Assembly (NCBI GenBank): GCA_964511575.1
Contig: CAZEFM010000017.1
Coordinates: 1-46,914 of the forward strand
Source: CALKHT01 sp964511575
GTDB taxonomy: Bacteria; Planctomycetota; Phycisphaerae; Phycisphaerales; Phycisphaeraceae
Direction of reading: 5' to 3'
DNA length: 46,914 nt
Every line of letters begins with the position of its first letter. The stretch's first letter is position 1. The position numbers and the translations under genes were made by a program. Below, piece by piece: positions 38,434 through 46,914 of the stretch. The notes beneath the pieces were generated by a model. It was given only the letters and a program-made list of their open reading frames with translations, ran no database searches and was not told the DNA's origin.

Positions 38434-41400
38434 ATGGCCGAAACCACCCCGTCCCAACCTGATGATGTGTCCGCTGAGTCGGCGGGCCAGTCTCCCGCAT
38501 CGGGACACGTCCAGCATGACGCCGCGCGCATCGACCAGGGCGCTTACGAAGTCATTCGCAGGCGACTGGACAGCCACGGCCGAACGCTGCGCGATCGCCT
38601 CAATCAGCTCAATGCCCGACGCAAGGAAGTTTTCGGCTCGATCGAGTTCAAGCTCACTGACAGCGACCGCATCACCACAGCGAACAACTGCATTCCGCGC
38701 GACATCGTTGCCGTCGGCGGGCGATTCCTCATGGGGTTTAACGTCCATTTCGGGCTCAAGACCCACATCGAGTTGAGCGATGTGTTCGCGGCCTATCGGC
38801 TGGAAGACGGCACGTTCCACGAAGAGGACCTGTCGCTGCTGCAGGGCGATGCGTTCGTCAAGGATTTCACCGATCTTTTTCGCTTCTACAAGAACGCGAC
38901 GTTCGCCAAGTTCTTTCGCGATGGGCCGCACATCTACATGAAGTTCCGTGTCGGCCGCGACATCGACGACTTCAAATCGTTCAAGTGGGCGGTGCAGGGC
39001 GACACGCTCGTGTATCAGGGCAACCGCTCCGACCACGAGGTGCGCTATCCGCAGCAGCACGAGTTTGTCTGGAAGCGCGCCACGCGCGAGATGCAGACGC
39101 AAGGCGCGTTCCCGCACTATTCCATCGATGACGTCGTGTTCGTGGAAACCACCGGGGGCGACCTGACCATCAAGGTGGAGAACAACACCGACACGGGCGA
39201 TGGCATCTACGCTGAACCGGTCGACAACCCCGATCAGGCACTCGATGATGCCGAGGTGCATTACGTCCGCGTGGGGCATCTGGTGCTGCTGAAGGTCAGG
39301 CCGTACCAGGAACAGGCCTACCGCTACTTCATCTACAACGCGAAGCTTCAGGAAGTGATCCGTGAGGACAGCATCGGCAAGGCGTGCCTGCTTCTGCCGG
39401 AGAACCATGGGCTGATCTTTGCGCACGGTTACTACCTGGCGTCGGGCAGGTATCAGCGCTTTCCCAATTTGCCGGAGTCGCTGCTGTTCGAACGGCGCAT
39501 CGCATCGCCCAACGGCGAAGACTTCGCCTACATCTTCTACAACCGCGAGGTGGGCGAGTACGTCATCATGGCGTACAACCTCATCGAGCAAACCGTCCAG
39601 ACGCCGCTGGTGAGCAACGGCTACGCGTTCTTCGGCGATGGGCGGATGATCTTCTTCAAAGCACCGGAACATGGCGAACCGCAGAAACATCATGCCGTGC
39701 AGGTGTGGCAAACGCCGTTCGTCGGGCCGGACCACGTCACGAGCACCGAAAGTGATTCGTTCCTTTACAAGATCGGCAACCGCGATGTGGTGCGTGGCAT
39801 GGCCGAGTGCGTCGAGGTGCTCGACCTCATCAGCCGTGAGGATCTGTACGCCGACCTTTACGTTGATCTGGTGAAGACGACGAGCGATCTGCTTGATGCG
39901 TACTTCTGGCTGGACAACGACGAGGCCGCGAACCTCGCCGAACCGCTCAGGCAGATCCGCAGTGCCGCCCAGGCTGCGGTGGGCGAGTACGAAAAGGTGA
40001 CGCGCATCCAGCGTGACACCCGGAGGCAGATCGCCGCCGTGTCGCGCGAGGTGAACGACCTGGTCAACCGCAACGCTGCGCGTATTTACGACAACATCCT
40101 CGTTTTCGTCGAAGCGCTGGCCGCGTTGCGCGAAGTGCGCGGACGGGTCATTGCGCTGCGCGAGCTGCGATACGTCGACCTCGAAGAGGTGGATGAACTT
40201 GAAACAGCGGTGCGCGAGCAGAGCGAGTCGCTCTCCGAACGGTGTGTGGCATACCTGCTCGAACCGCAGTCGCTGGACCCGTATCGACAGGCAGCACGCG
40301 AACACGACGAGAAGATCGACAGCCTCACCAAGGCGACCGAGGCGCGCGAGCTGGCGCAGGCTGTGCGGAAAAGTGCCGATGAACTGGAGATGCTCATCGA
40401 GATCGTCAGCAACCTGCGCATTGACGACACGACGCAGCGCACGACGATCGTCGACAACATCTCCGAGATATTCAGCGACCTCAACGCCACCCGTTCGCGC
40501 CTGCGTAACAAGCAGCAGGAACTTGGCCGAAACGAAGGTGTCGCCGAGTTCAACAGTCAGCTCAAGCTGTTGAATCAGTCGGTGGCGAACTATCTTGATC
40601 TTTCGGATGAACCGGAGAAGGCGGATCAGTACCTCACGCGGGTGATGGTGCAGTTGGAGGAGCTGGAAGGTCGTTTCGCCGAGTTTGATGAGTTCGTGCT
40701 GCAGCTTACGGAGAAGCGCGAGGAGATCTACAACGCGTTTGAGAATCGCAAGCTGCAACTGGTGGAGCGTCGGAACAAGCGTGCCGAGGCGTTGGGGCAG
40801 GCGGCCGGCCGCATCCTCAGCAGCATCCGCTCGCGCGTGGCGGGGATGGATGAAATCGTCGCGATCAACAGCTACTTCGCCAGCGATCTGCTCATCGACA
40901 AGATCCGCGACATCTGCGAGGAACTTGGCGCGCTGAACGACACGGTGCGCGTGGACGACATTCAGTCCCGGTTGAAGACGATCCGCGAGGATGCGGTGCG
41001 CCAGCTCAAGGACCGGCTGGACCTGCAGGAAGGCGGCAAAAACACCATCCGCTTCGGCAGGCACGTCTTTTCCGTCAACACCCAGCCGATCGACCTGACG
41101 GTCGTCACCCGCAACGACCAGATGCAACTGCATCTGACCGGCACGCAGTTCTTTGAGCCCATCGACGACGAAACGCTCAACGCGTCGCGCGACGTCTGGA
41201 CGCAGGAAGTGGTGTCGGAAGACGCCACGGTGTATCGCGGCGAGTACCTGGCGTATCTCATGCGGCAGGAACTTGCCGATCTGGAGCCCGCGCAGATCGA
41301 GGCGTTGCTCACCGATGATGAAGAGGTACTCGTCGAACGCGTGCGGCAGTTCATGAGCCCACGCTACAGCGAAGGTTACACCAAGGGCGTGCACGATGTC

Positions 41401-44031
41401 GACGGCGCGAAGCTGCTGCGTGAACTGTTGCGCATGGACATCACGATCGGTCTGCTGCGGTACCGCCCATCGGCCCGAGCGCTGGCGTCGGTGTTCTGGC
41501 AGATCATGACCGATGGCGAGCACAAAAAAGCGCTCGCCGCCTATGCCGATGGGATGGGCAAGGCCCGGCTGCTCTTCACCGGCCGGTTCCGCGATGATCG
41601 ACTGGTTCGCGAGCTTACCCCGCTCATTGCCGAGTTCGCCACCCGGCACAACCTTTTCGATCCCGCCCTCGCGTCCGAGGCGGCGACGTACCTTGACGAA
41701 GAACTCGCAGGTGGCGAAAAGGGTTTTGCCGTCAGCCCCGATGCCGCTCGCCTTGTCGAAGCGTTCACGGGTGATCTCAAGGCGAATCGCAAGGCCACGG
41801 CGTTTGATGAAGCCGTGGCTGCGCTTGATGGCCACCCCCGTCGGCAGTTCGCGCTGATCCGTGATTGGCTGCGTGCCTTCGTCGCCACCGTCGATCCGCA
41901 GGAGCAGCAGTCTTACCAGCCGTACATCGATGAAGCGGCCGCGCGCGTGGCCGAGGGTGGCGTCAAGCCCACGCGCATCGTTCCGGTCAGCACGCGCACC
42001 GTCGTCGAAGGGCTTGTTGGTTCCCATCCGACGATCACCGATGGCAAACTGCTGCTCGACTACAACGCCTTCATGGCCCGGCTGCGTCACTTCGCCACGG
42101 TCAAAGCGCCCGCTTTCGAAGCCTTCACCCGCGCCAAGCATGCAGCCGTTGAACGCGCTCGCCGCGACATGCGCATCGAAGAGTTCACCCCCAAGGTGCT
42201 CACCTCCTTCGTGCGCAACAAGCTCATCGACCAGGTCTTCCTCCCGCTCATCGGCGACAACCTCGCGAAACAGATGGGCACCACGGGTGCTGGCACACGC
42301 ACCGATCGCAACGGTCTGCTGCTGCTCATCTCGCCGCCGGGTTACGGCAAGACGACGCTCATGGAGTACATCGCCAGCCGTCTGGGCGTGATCTTCATGA
42401 AGATCAACGGCCCGGCGATCGGGCACAACGTGACGTCGATCGACCCGGCCGAGGCCACCAACGCCGCCGCCCGGGAGGAACTGGAAAAGCTCAACCTCGC
42501 CTTCGAGATGGGCGACAACGTGATGATCTACGTGGACGACATTCAGCACACCAGTGCGGAGTTCCTCCAGAAGTTCATCAGCCTGTGCGATGCGCAGCGT
42601 CGGATCGAAGGCATCTACAAAGGTCGCACGCGCACCTACGACTTCCGCGGCCGCAAGGTCGCCATCGTCATGGCGGGCAACCCTTACACCGAATCGGGTG
42701 AGCAGTTCAAGATCCCCGACATGCTCGCCAACCGTGCCGACACGTACAACCTGGGCGACATCATCGGCGACCACGGCGACGCGTTTAAGATGTCGTATCT
42801 GGAGAACTGCCTCACCTCCAACCCCGCGCTCAATCCGTTGGCGACGCGAAGCCAGGCCGATGTGTACAGCATCATCCGTATTGCCGAAACGGGCAGTCGC
42901 GAAGGCATCGAGTTCGAGGGCAACTACAGCCGGGAGGACGTCGACGAGATGGTGGAGGTGATGAGGAAGCTCATCGCTGTCCGCGATGTCATCCTCAAGG
43001 TGAACCTGCAGTACATTGCCTCGGCCGGTCAGGAGGATCAGTACCGCACGGAGCCGCCGTTCCTGTTGCAGGGTTCGTACCGCAACATGAACCGCATCGC
43101 CGAGAAGGTTCAGCCGGTGATGAACGATGCCGAGCTCAGGACGCTCATCCTCGCCAGCTACGAGCAGGATGCGCAGACGCTCACCACCGGCGCCGAGGCG
43201 AACCTGCTCAAGTTCCGCGAGATGATGGGCTGGATCACCGACGAGGAAAAGGCACGCTGGGAAGACATCAAACGCACGTTTGTGCGCAACAACTCCGTCC
43301 GCGCGCTGGGCGGCGACGACCGGACCGCAGCCGTGCTCACGCAGATGGCGGGGCTCAACCAGAACCTCGGCGACATCCACGGGGCACTGGCGAAAGGTTT
43401 GGCATCGCTGCAGTCGGACAACGGCAAGCGGGCGGATGAACCCGCCGTTGCGCCCATCGACCTGACACCGCTGGCGGAGCACCTGGCCGCGTTCGCCGAG
43501 ACGATGACCGGCATTCGCGATGCGATGATCACGCTGGCGACACGGCCCACGAATAACGGGGAGGCGGAGGGCAACGGCAAACGCGGCAAGGCCAAGCCGA
43601 TCGAAGCGCGGCTGGACGAAGCGACGCTTGAGGCGCTGCGTGATGTGGCGCGCGAACTCGCCAGCCGTCCCGCCGCGCCGCCCCCGGCGTTATCCGCACC
43701 GCGCAAGCCCGCTGCTGCGCCCGCCGAAGCCGAACCGTCCCGTCCCGTGCCGGCAGGGAGACCGTCCATCGACACGGCGTCGCCGGGCTCGCCCTTTGAG
43801 ATTCGCGTGGTCAACAAGGTGCCCGCCACGTTCCTGTATGTGATGAAGGAACAGTTCGAGTTGATGAAGGCGTGGATGGAACCGCTCGGTCGGCTCGCCG
43901 CGAGTCACGAAGGCCCCGCCCAGCAGATTCAGGCGTCGCTTCAGGCGATCACCATGCGGTATGATGACATCATCCAGCGCCTGGAGAAAAACCAGATCGA
44001 CACAGGCGATTCAGCCGATACCGAGGATTAG
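38434..44031 (+). CDS. Giant AAA ATPase (DUF3686 / 'DNA repair ATPase' type)
   Basis: An 1865-residue cytosolic protein, the largest in the window. The N-terminal part (about 40-480) resembles DUF3686 of proteins annotated as DNA repair ATPases and looks beta-rich. A long helical, probably coiled-coil part follows (about 480-830), then a mixed linker to about 1240. The AAA domain has SPPGYGKTT (Lys1306), Walker B IYVDD (Asp1368-1369), a sensor-like MAGNPYTESG, and a lid ending near 1600. The last 150 residues are low-complexity Ala/Pro plus a short helix. The DNA-repair label is from databases; nothing here shows DNA binding. The gene lies between flotillin and PspA genes, so a membrane role is as likely. 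GTG 38428 is an alternative start. Confidence 0.78.
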   Translation: MAETTPSQPDDVSAESAGQSPASGHVQHDAARIDQGAYEVIRRRLDSHGRTLRDRLNQLNARRKEVFGSIEFKLTDSDRITTANNCIPRDIVAVGGRFLMGFNVHFGLKTHIELSDVFAAYRLEDGTFHEEDLSLLQGDAFVKDFTDLFRFYKNATFAKFFRDGPHIYMKFRVGRDIDDFKSFKWAVQGDTLVYQGNRSDHEVRYPQQHEFVWKRATREMQTQGAFPHYSIDDVVFVETTGGDLTIKVENNTDTGDGIYAEPVDNPDQALDDAEVHYVRVGHLVLLKVRPYQEQAYRYFIYNAKLQEVIREDSIGKACLLLPENHGLIFAHGYYLASGRYQRFPNLPESLLFERRIASPNGEDFAYIFYNREVGEYVIMAYNLIEQTVQTPLVSNGYAFFGDGRMIFFKAPEHGEPQKHHAVQVWQTPFVGPDHVTSTESDSFLYKIGNRDVVRGMAECVEVLDLISREDLYADLYVDLVKTTSDLLDAYFWLDNDEAANLAEPLRQIRSAAQAAVGEYEKVTRIQRDTRRQIAAVSREVNDLVNRNAARIYDNILVFVEALAALREVRGRVIALRELRYVDLEEVDELETAVREQSESLSERCVAYLLEPQSLDPYRQAAREHDEKIDSLTKATEARELAQAVRKSADELEMLIEIVSNLRIDDTTQRTTIVDNISEIFSDLNATRSRLRNKQQELGRNEGVAEFNSQLKLLNQSVANYLDLSDEPEKADQYLTRVMVQLEELEGRFAEFDEFVLQLTEKREEIYNAFENRKLQLVERRNKRAEALGQAAGRILSSIRSRVAGMDEIVAINSYFASDLLIDKIRDICEELGALNDTVRVDDIQSRLKTIREDAVRQLKDRLDLQEGGKNTIRFGRHVFSVNTQPIDLTVVTRNDQMQLHLTGTQFFEPIDDETLNASRDVWTQEVVSEDATVYRGEYLAYLMRQELADLEPAQIEALLTDDEEVLVERVRQFMSPRYSEGYTKGVHDVDGAKLLRELLRMDITIGLLRYRPSARALASVFWQIMTDGEHKKALAAYADGMGKARLLFTGRFRDDRLVRELTPLIAEFATRHNLFDPALASEAATYLDEELAGGEKGFAVSPDAARLVEAFTGDLKANRKATAFDEAVAALDGHPRRQFALIRDWLRAFVATVDPQEQQSYQPYIDEAAARVAEGGVKPTRIVPVSTRTVVEGLVGSHPTITDGKLLLDYNAFMARLRHFATVKAPAFEAFTRAKHAAVERARRDMRIEEFTPKVLTSFVRNKLIDQVFLPLIGDNLAKQMGTTGAGTRTDRNGLLLLISPPGYGKTTLMEYIASRLGVIFMKINGPAIGHNVTSIDPAEATNAAAREELEKLNLAFEMGDNVMIYVDDIQHTSAEFLQKFISLCDAQRRIEGIYKGRTRTYDFRGRKVAIVMAGNPYTESGEQFKIPDMLANRADTYNLGDIIGDHGDAFKMSYLENCLTSNPALNPLATRSQADVYSIIRIAETGSREGIEFEGNYSREDVDEMVEVMRKLIAVRDVILKVNLQYIASAGQEDQYRTEPPFLLQGSYRNMNRIAEKVQPVMNDAELRTLILASYEQDAQTLTTGAEANLLKFREMMGWITDEEKARWEDIKRTFVRNNSVRALGGDDRTAAVLTQMAGLNQNLGDIHGALAKGLASLQSDNGKRADEPAVAPIDLTPLAEHLAAFAETMTGIRDAMITLATRPTNNGEAEGNGKRGKAKPIEARLDEATLEALRDVARELASRPAAPPPALSAPRKPAAAPAEAEPSRPVPAGRPSIDTASPGSPFEIRVVNKVPATFLYVMKEQFELMKAWMEPLGRLAASHEGPAQQIQASLQAITMRYDDIIQRLEKNQIDTGDSADTED

Positions 44032-44072
44032 CCGCAACGTGTCGCCGCTGCGGTTCCGAAGGAGTTTCGAGC

Positions 44073-44894
44073 ATGTTTAAAGCTGTCGGCCGCTACTTCC
44101 GGGCGCTGGGTTACCTGGTGACGGGTCGCATCGATGCCGCCCGTGCCGCGCTGTCCACCAGCCCGCACGTCGTCAACGCCACCTACGACCAGATCATCTC
44201 CGACAAGAAGAACGCCATCCGCCAATACAAGGATGCGATCGCCCGTCTTATCGTTCAGCACGAAGCGAAGATGAGCAAGATCAAAGCCGAAACGCAGGCG
44301 ATCAACGAGTTGGAGCAGCTCAAGGAAGGCGCTGCCGCCAAGGCGCGCACGGTGGTGGAGCAGATGAAAGCGTCGGGCGCGACGTTGGAAGCGATCAAGG
44401 CGAGCGCGGATTACCAGAAGTGCATGCTGGCGTTTCAGGATTTCAAATCGAAGGTGGATGAAAAGACGCCGCGCATCGCCGAGCTGGAAGAGGAAGTGCA
44501 GGAGATGGACGCGACGATCGCCGGGCACAAGCTTCAGCTCACGCAGATGCTGCGTGAGATCGAGAAGCTTCGCAGCGAGCAGGCCGAGGCCGTCGCCGAG
44601 ATCATCACCGCCAAGGAAGAGGCGGAACTCAACGACATGCTCTCGGGCATCAGCAAGGATCGCACCTCGCGCGAACTGGCGGACATGCGTCAGCTTCGGC
44701 AGGAGATGAAGGCCAAGGCGCGCGTGTCCAAGGAACTGGCGGGCACCGACACCAAGGCGCAGGAAGCCGAGTTCATCCGCTACGCCCAGGCCAGCCGCAC
44801 CACCGATGAGTTCGATGCGCTGATCGGCCTGGCGGAAGACGCCGATGGCGAAGCCACGGAAACGCGAGCGAGCGAACCGAAGCTGCCCGAGTAG
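44073..44894 (+). CDS. PspA/IM30-family protein
   Basis: A 273-residue peripheral membrane protein of the PspA/Vipp1 group, which belongs to the ESCRT-III superfamily and forms rods or rings on stressed membranes. The sequence starts with MFKAVGRYFRALGYLVTG, an amphipathic membrane-binding helix, then GRIDAARA and a long coiled coil (about 35-190) of the family's helix 1-3 hairpin. The C-terminal 40 residues are acidic and probably disordered. AAGGAG lies 9 nt before the ATG. No pspF, pspB or pspC is in the window; the neighbours are two AAA ATPases and flotillin, unlike the E. coli psp operon. Confidence 0.85.
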   Translation: MFKAVGRYFRALGYLVTGRIDAARAALSTSPHVVNATYDQIISDKKNAIRQYKDAIARLIVQHEAKMSKIKAETQAINELEQLKEGAAAKARTVVEQMKASGATLEAIKASADYQKCMLAFQDFKSKVDEKTPRIAELEEEVQEMDATIAGHKLQLTQMLREIEKLRSEQAEAVAEIITAKEEAELNDMLSGISKDRTSRELADMRQLRQEMKAKARVSKELAGTDTKAQEAEFIRYAQASRTTDEFDALIGLAEDADGEATETRASEPKLPE

Positions 44895-44996
44895 CGGGTG
44901 TCATTGCCGGCTGCCGATTGCCAATTGGTCGTGTCGTCCCTGCACTGCCGGGTTGTCTTGAATCCGCAATCCGAATCCGCAATTTGAAATCGCGCC
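44895..44996. other. Spacer with degenerate repeat words
   Basis: Between the PspA and AAA genes lie GCCGATTGCCAATTGG-type words (44909-44928) and GAATCCGCAATCCGAATCC words (44960-44984). They are direct repeats with only weak inverted pairing, possibly a decayed member of the repeat family found at 5.9-22.1 kb. Confidence 0.45.
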
Positions 44997-46814
44997 ATGT
45001 CCGCCACGCTGACGCCACCCAAGCAACGCTTCTTTTCCGAGTTGGCTCGCATCATCAACGCGGGTCAGTCGCGCAGCGTGTTGCTGGCCGGCGAAGTGCA
45101 CGACCTGTTCTATCTGGCGTCGGTTGATCGTTACGTGCCGCTGGTGTCGTACCTGTGCAGCCGTTGTGCCGTCGACGGCGTGATTGTGCTCGTCTACGAA
45201 CTCAACGGCCCGATCCGCTGCGTGCGCGATCAGGACCGCCAGCTTCTCAAGGACGCCTTCGTTCGCTGGAAAACCGGGCAGTCGCTCGACCAGCTCATCC
45301 TGCAGTCGCTGACGGATGATTCCGCCCGCGCTCGGCGGGAGTCGCTTGAGGAACAGTTCGACCGCCTCACGGCCGATGCCACGGGCCGACCCACCGCAGC
45401 GCTCGAAGTGCTGCGCCAGCTCACGCTCTGCTCCCGCGCGCAACCTGCGGTGGGGGGGCGGCGCTTCCGATTGATGATCATCATCGAAGCGGCGGACATG
45501 CTCCTGCCCGCAGCCGATGGCGACATCACCCGCCTCTCCGCAGCCGACCGGCAGCGCATCGCCATCTGTCAGGACTGGTTCGGCGACCCGGCGTTCATGG
45601 AGGGCGATGACAGCGTGGTGCTGCTTGCCGAGTCGCGCAACGCCATTCACCCGCGCATCGCCACCATGCCGCAGATGCTGTCGGTGGAGGTTGGCGCGCC
45701 CGATGCGCACGACCGCCGGTTCTACATCGACCACTTCACCGCCAGTCGGCCGCTGGAGATGGCGATGTCGGTGGACGAACTGGCGCATCTGTCCGCGGGG
45801 CTGTCCATTCATGCTCTGCGGCAACTGCTGCTCGGGGCGGCCCATCAGGACACGCCCATCACGCCCGCCGATGTGATCGACCGCGTGGAGCATCACATCA
45901 CCAGCACACTCGGGCCGGACGTCGTGGAGTTCAAAAAGCCCAGCCACACGCTCGACGATGTGGTCGGCCACACGCGCTTGCGCGCGTTTCTGCGCGATGA
46001 ACTCATCCCGCGCATCCGCTCGACGGGGCCCGATGCGCTGCCCGGCGCAGCCGTGGCGGGGCCGATCGGCTCGGGCAAGACGTTCATCTTCGAAGCCGTT
46101 GCCGGGGCGCTCGGGTTGCCCGTGCTCGTGCTCAAGAACATCCGCAGCCAGTACTTCGGCCAAACCGATGTCATTTTCGAAAAGCTTCGCCGCGTTCTGC
46201 AGGCGCTGGGCAAGGTGATTCTCTTCGTCGATGAAGCGGACACGCAGTTCGGCGGCGTCGGCGGGGACAGCCACCCCACCGAACGACGGCTCACGGGCAA
46301 GATCCAGGCGCTCATGAGCGACCCCAAGCTGCGCGGCCGCGTCGTCTGGCTGCTCATGACCGCGCGGATCGAACGGCTGAGTCCGGACATTCGCCGCCCG
46401 GGAAGGGTGGGTGATCTGATCATTCCCGTGCTCGACCCGCCGCCGGGCAGCGATGATCGTCGGGCGTTCATCCGCTGGGTGCTTCGCGCGGTGATGGATG
46501 AGGTTGACGATGCGACCGTCACCGAGGTCGATGCGATGACGCACGATTATTCCTCAGCCGCCTTCGCCGCACTGCGCTCGCTGCTGCAGGCGAAGCGGGC
46601 AAGCGGGGTGACGATGGACGCCGCGACGGTGCGCGCGGTGATCCACGATGTCATCCCCGCCGACATCGCCGCCACCCGCCGCTATCAAACGCTCCAGGCT
46701 CTGGTCAACTGCACCCGCCGCTCGCTCCTGCCCGACCCGACGGTCGACGATGCCACACGCGAGAGTTGGCGTCGCGAACTGCAGGAACTGGAACGGCAGA
46801 TGGCCACATCGTAA
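44997..46814 (+). CDS. AAA ATPase with Vps4/FtsH-like pore loop
   Basis: A 605-residue cytosolic ATPase with two parts. The C-terminal AAA domain (about 320-520) has Walker A GPIGSGKT (355-362), an aromatic pore loop SQYFG (Tyr386), Walker B ILFVDEAD (Asp412, Glu413), sensor-like LLMTAR, and arginine fingers in RRPGR (466-470). The N-terminal 290 residues look like a degenerate AAA or RecA fold: RLMIIIEAADML sits where Walker B would be and VVLLAESRN like a sensor strand, but no P-loop is seen. The layout recalls Ycf46-type ATPases. A Vps4-like motor next to an ESCRT-III relative (PspA) suggests it remodels PspA polymers (inference). An intrinsic terminator follows. Confidence 0.82.
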   Translation: MSATLTPPKQRFFSELARIINAGQSRSVLLAGEVHDLFYLASVDRYVPLVSYLCSRCAVDGVIVLVYELNGPIRCVRDQDRQLLKDAFVRWKTGQSLDQLILQSLTDDSARARRESLEEQFDRLTADATGRPTAALEVLRQLTLCSRAQPAVGGRRFRLMIIIEAADMLLPAADGDITRLSAADRQRIAICQDWFGDPAFMEGDDSVVLLAESRNAIHPRIATMPQMLSVEVGAPDAHDRRFYIDHFTASRPLEMAMSVDELAHLSAGLSIHALRQLLLGAAHQDTPITPADVIDRVEHHITSTLGPDVVEFKKPSHTLDDVVGHTRLRAFLRDELIPRIRSTGPDALPGAAVAGPIGSGKTFIFEAVAGALGLPVLVLKNIRSQYFGQTDVIFEKLRRVLQALGKVILFVDEADTQFGGVGGDSHPTERRLTGKIQALMSDPKLRGRVVWLLMTARIERLSPDIRRPGRVGDLIIPVLDPPPGSDDRRAFIRWVLRAVMDEVDDATVTEVDAMTHDYSSAAFAALRSLLQAKRASGVTMDAATVRAVIHDVIPADIAATRRYQTLQALVNCTRRSLLPDPTVDDATRESWRRELQELERQMATS

Positions 46815-46875
46815 GAGGAGTGGAGCACCGGGTTCGATCCAGCCGAAGCGTTCCCGGCCGCGTCATCAACATAAA

Positions 46876-46901
46876 AAAACCCCGATGAGTATCGGGGTTT
46901 T
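46876..46901 (+). terminator. Intrinsic terminator
   Basis: AAAACCCCGAT and ATCGGGGTTTT form a perfect 11-bp stem with a GAGT loop, ending in TTTT. It lies 61 nt past the AAA gene stop and closes the YqiJ-flotillin-ATPase-PspA-ATPase locus. The A run on the left arm would also let it work from the other side. Confidence 0.9.
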
Positions 46902-46914
46902 GGGCAACTTGCGG

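Noticed and set aside
38404..43482. A 5-kb open frame on the minus strand, opposite the giant ATPase
   Set aside because: It is a shadow of the plus-strand gene in high-GC DNA: the plus frame has clear Walker motifs and operon context, while the minus frame has only low-complexity, His/Arg/Leu/Val-rich sequence.

Overview
The window is high-GC bacterial DNA carrying about 34 genes. The gene content points to the phylum Planctomycetota, probably class Phycisphaerae (inference). Pointers are the paired PqqD-M50-HlyD and GAF-HlyD export genes, the DUF187/GHL10-type lipoprotein, the BtpA-family gene, the stand-alone HNH endonuclease, and spacers filled with short-word inverted repeats. No phage, integrase, CRISPR array or rRNA is visible. 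A run of 100 Ns (29710-29809) shows the sequence is a scaffold, probably from a draft or metagenome assembly.

Layout. 1-2.4 kb: phosphatidylserine synthase (pssA), an HPF/RaiA ribosome-associated protein and a convergent secreted protein. 3-8.3 kb: an MFS transporter, then four lipoproteins (two LpoB-like, one COG3014-like, one YcfL-like) forming an envelope operon. 8.5-10.8 kb: fatty-acid desaturase, a small membrane protein and a cyclopropane-synthase-like methyltransferase (lipid modification). 10.8-17.5 kb, minus strand: an export locus of GAF-HlyD adaptor, PqqD-M50-HlyD fusion and a SecA-like ATPase lacking the usual C-terminal third, with a truncated S23/IVP four-helix gene between the first two. 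17.7-21 kb, minus: rpe, an outer-membrane barrel and pgk. 21-25 kb: EamA transporter, SAM methyltransferase, nadA and an HNH protein. 25.27 kb: tRNA-Tyr. 25.5-29.6 kb: a tight operon of amidase, GHL10-like lipoprotein, ROK kinase and BtpA, perhaps for cell-wall or amino-sugar turnover. 30.2-35.1 kb: an exopolysaccharide operon (glycosyltransferase, sulfotransferase, WcaI-like glycosyltransferase, WbaP-like priming transferase). 35.4-46.8 kb: a five-gene membrane-stress locus: YqiJ-like OB-fold protein, YqiK-like flotillin, an 1865-residue DUF3686-type AAA ATPase, a PspA/IM30 protein and a second AAA ATPase, closed by an intrinsic terminator.

Two themes stand out. First, between 5.9 and 22.1 kb seven intergenic spacers are filled by long imperfect inverted repeats. 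Each is built from its own short word, and the arms run from about the upstream stop codon to just before the next ribosome-binding site; one encloses a truncated S23/IVP gene and another a small membrane-protein gene. Second, the flotillin/PspA/AAA locus looks like a bacterial membrane-remodelling module, because PspA is an ESCRT-III-superfamily protein and the adjacent ATPase has Vps4-like pore-loop features. A further element, two GGGGGTGACAT boxes exactly 80 nt apart, occurs before pssA and before the exopolysaccharide operon.
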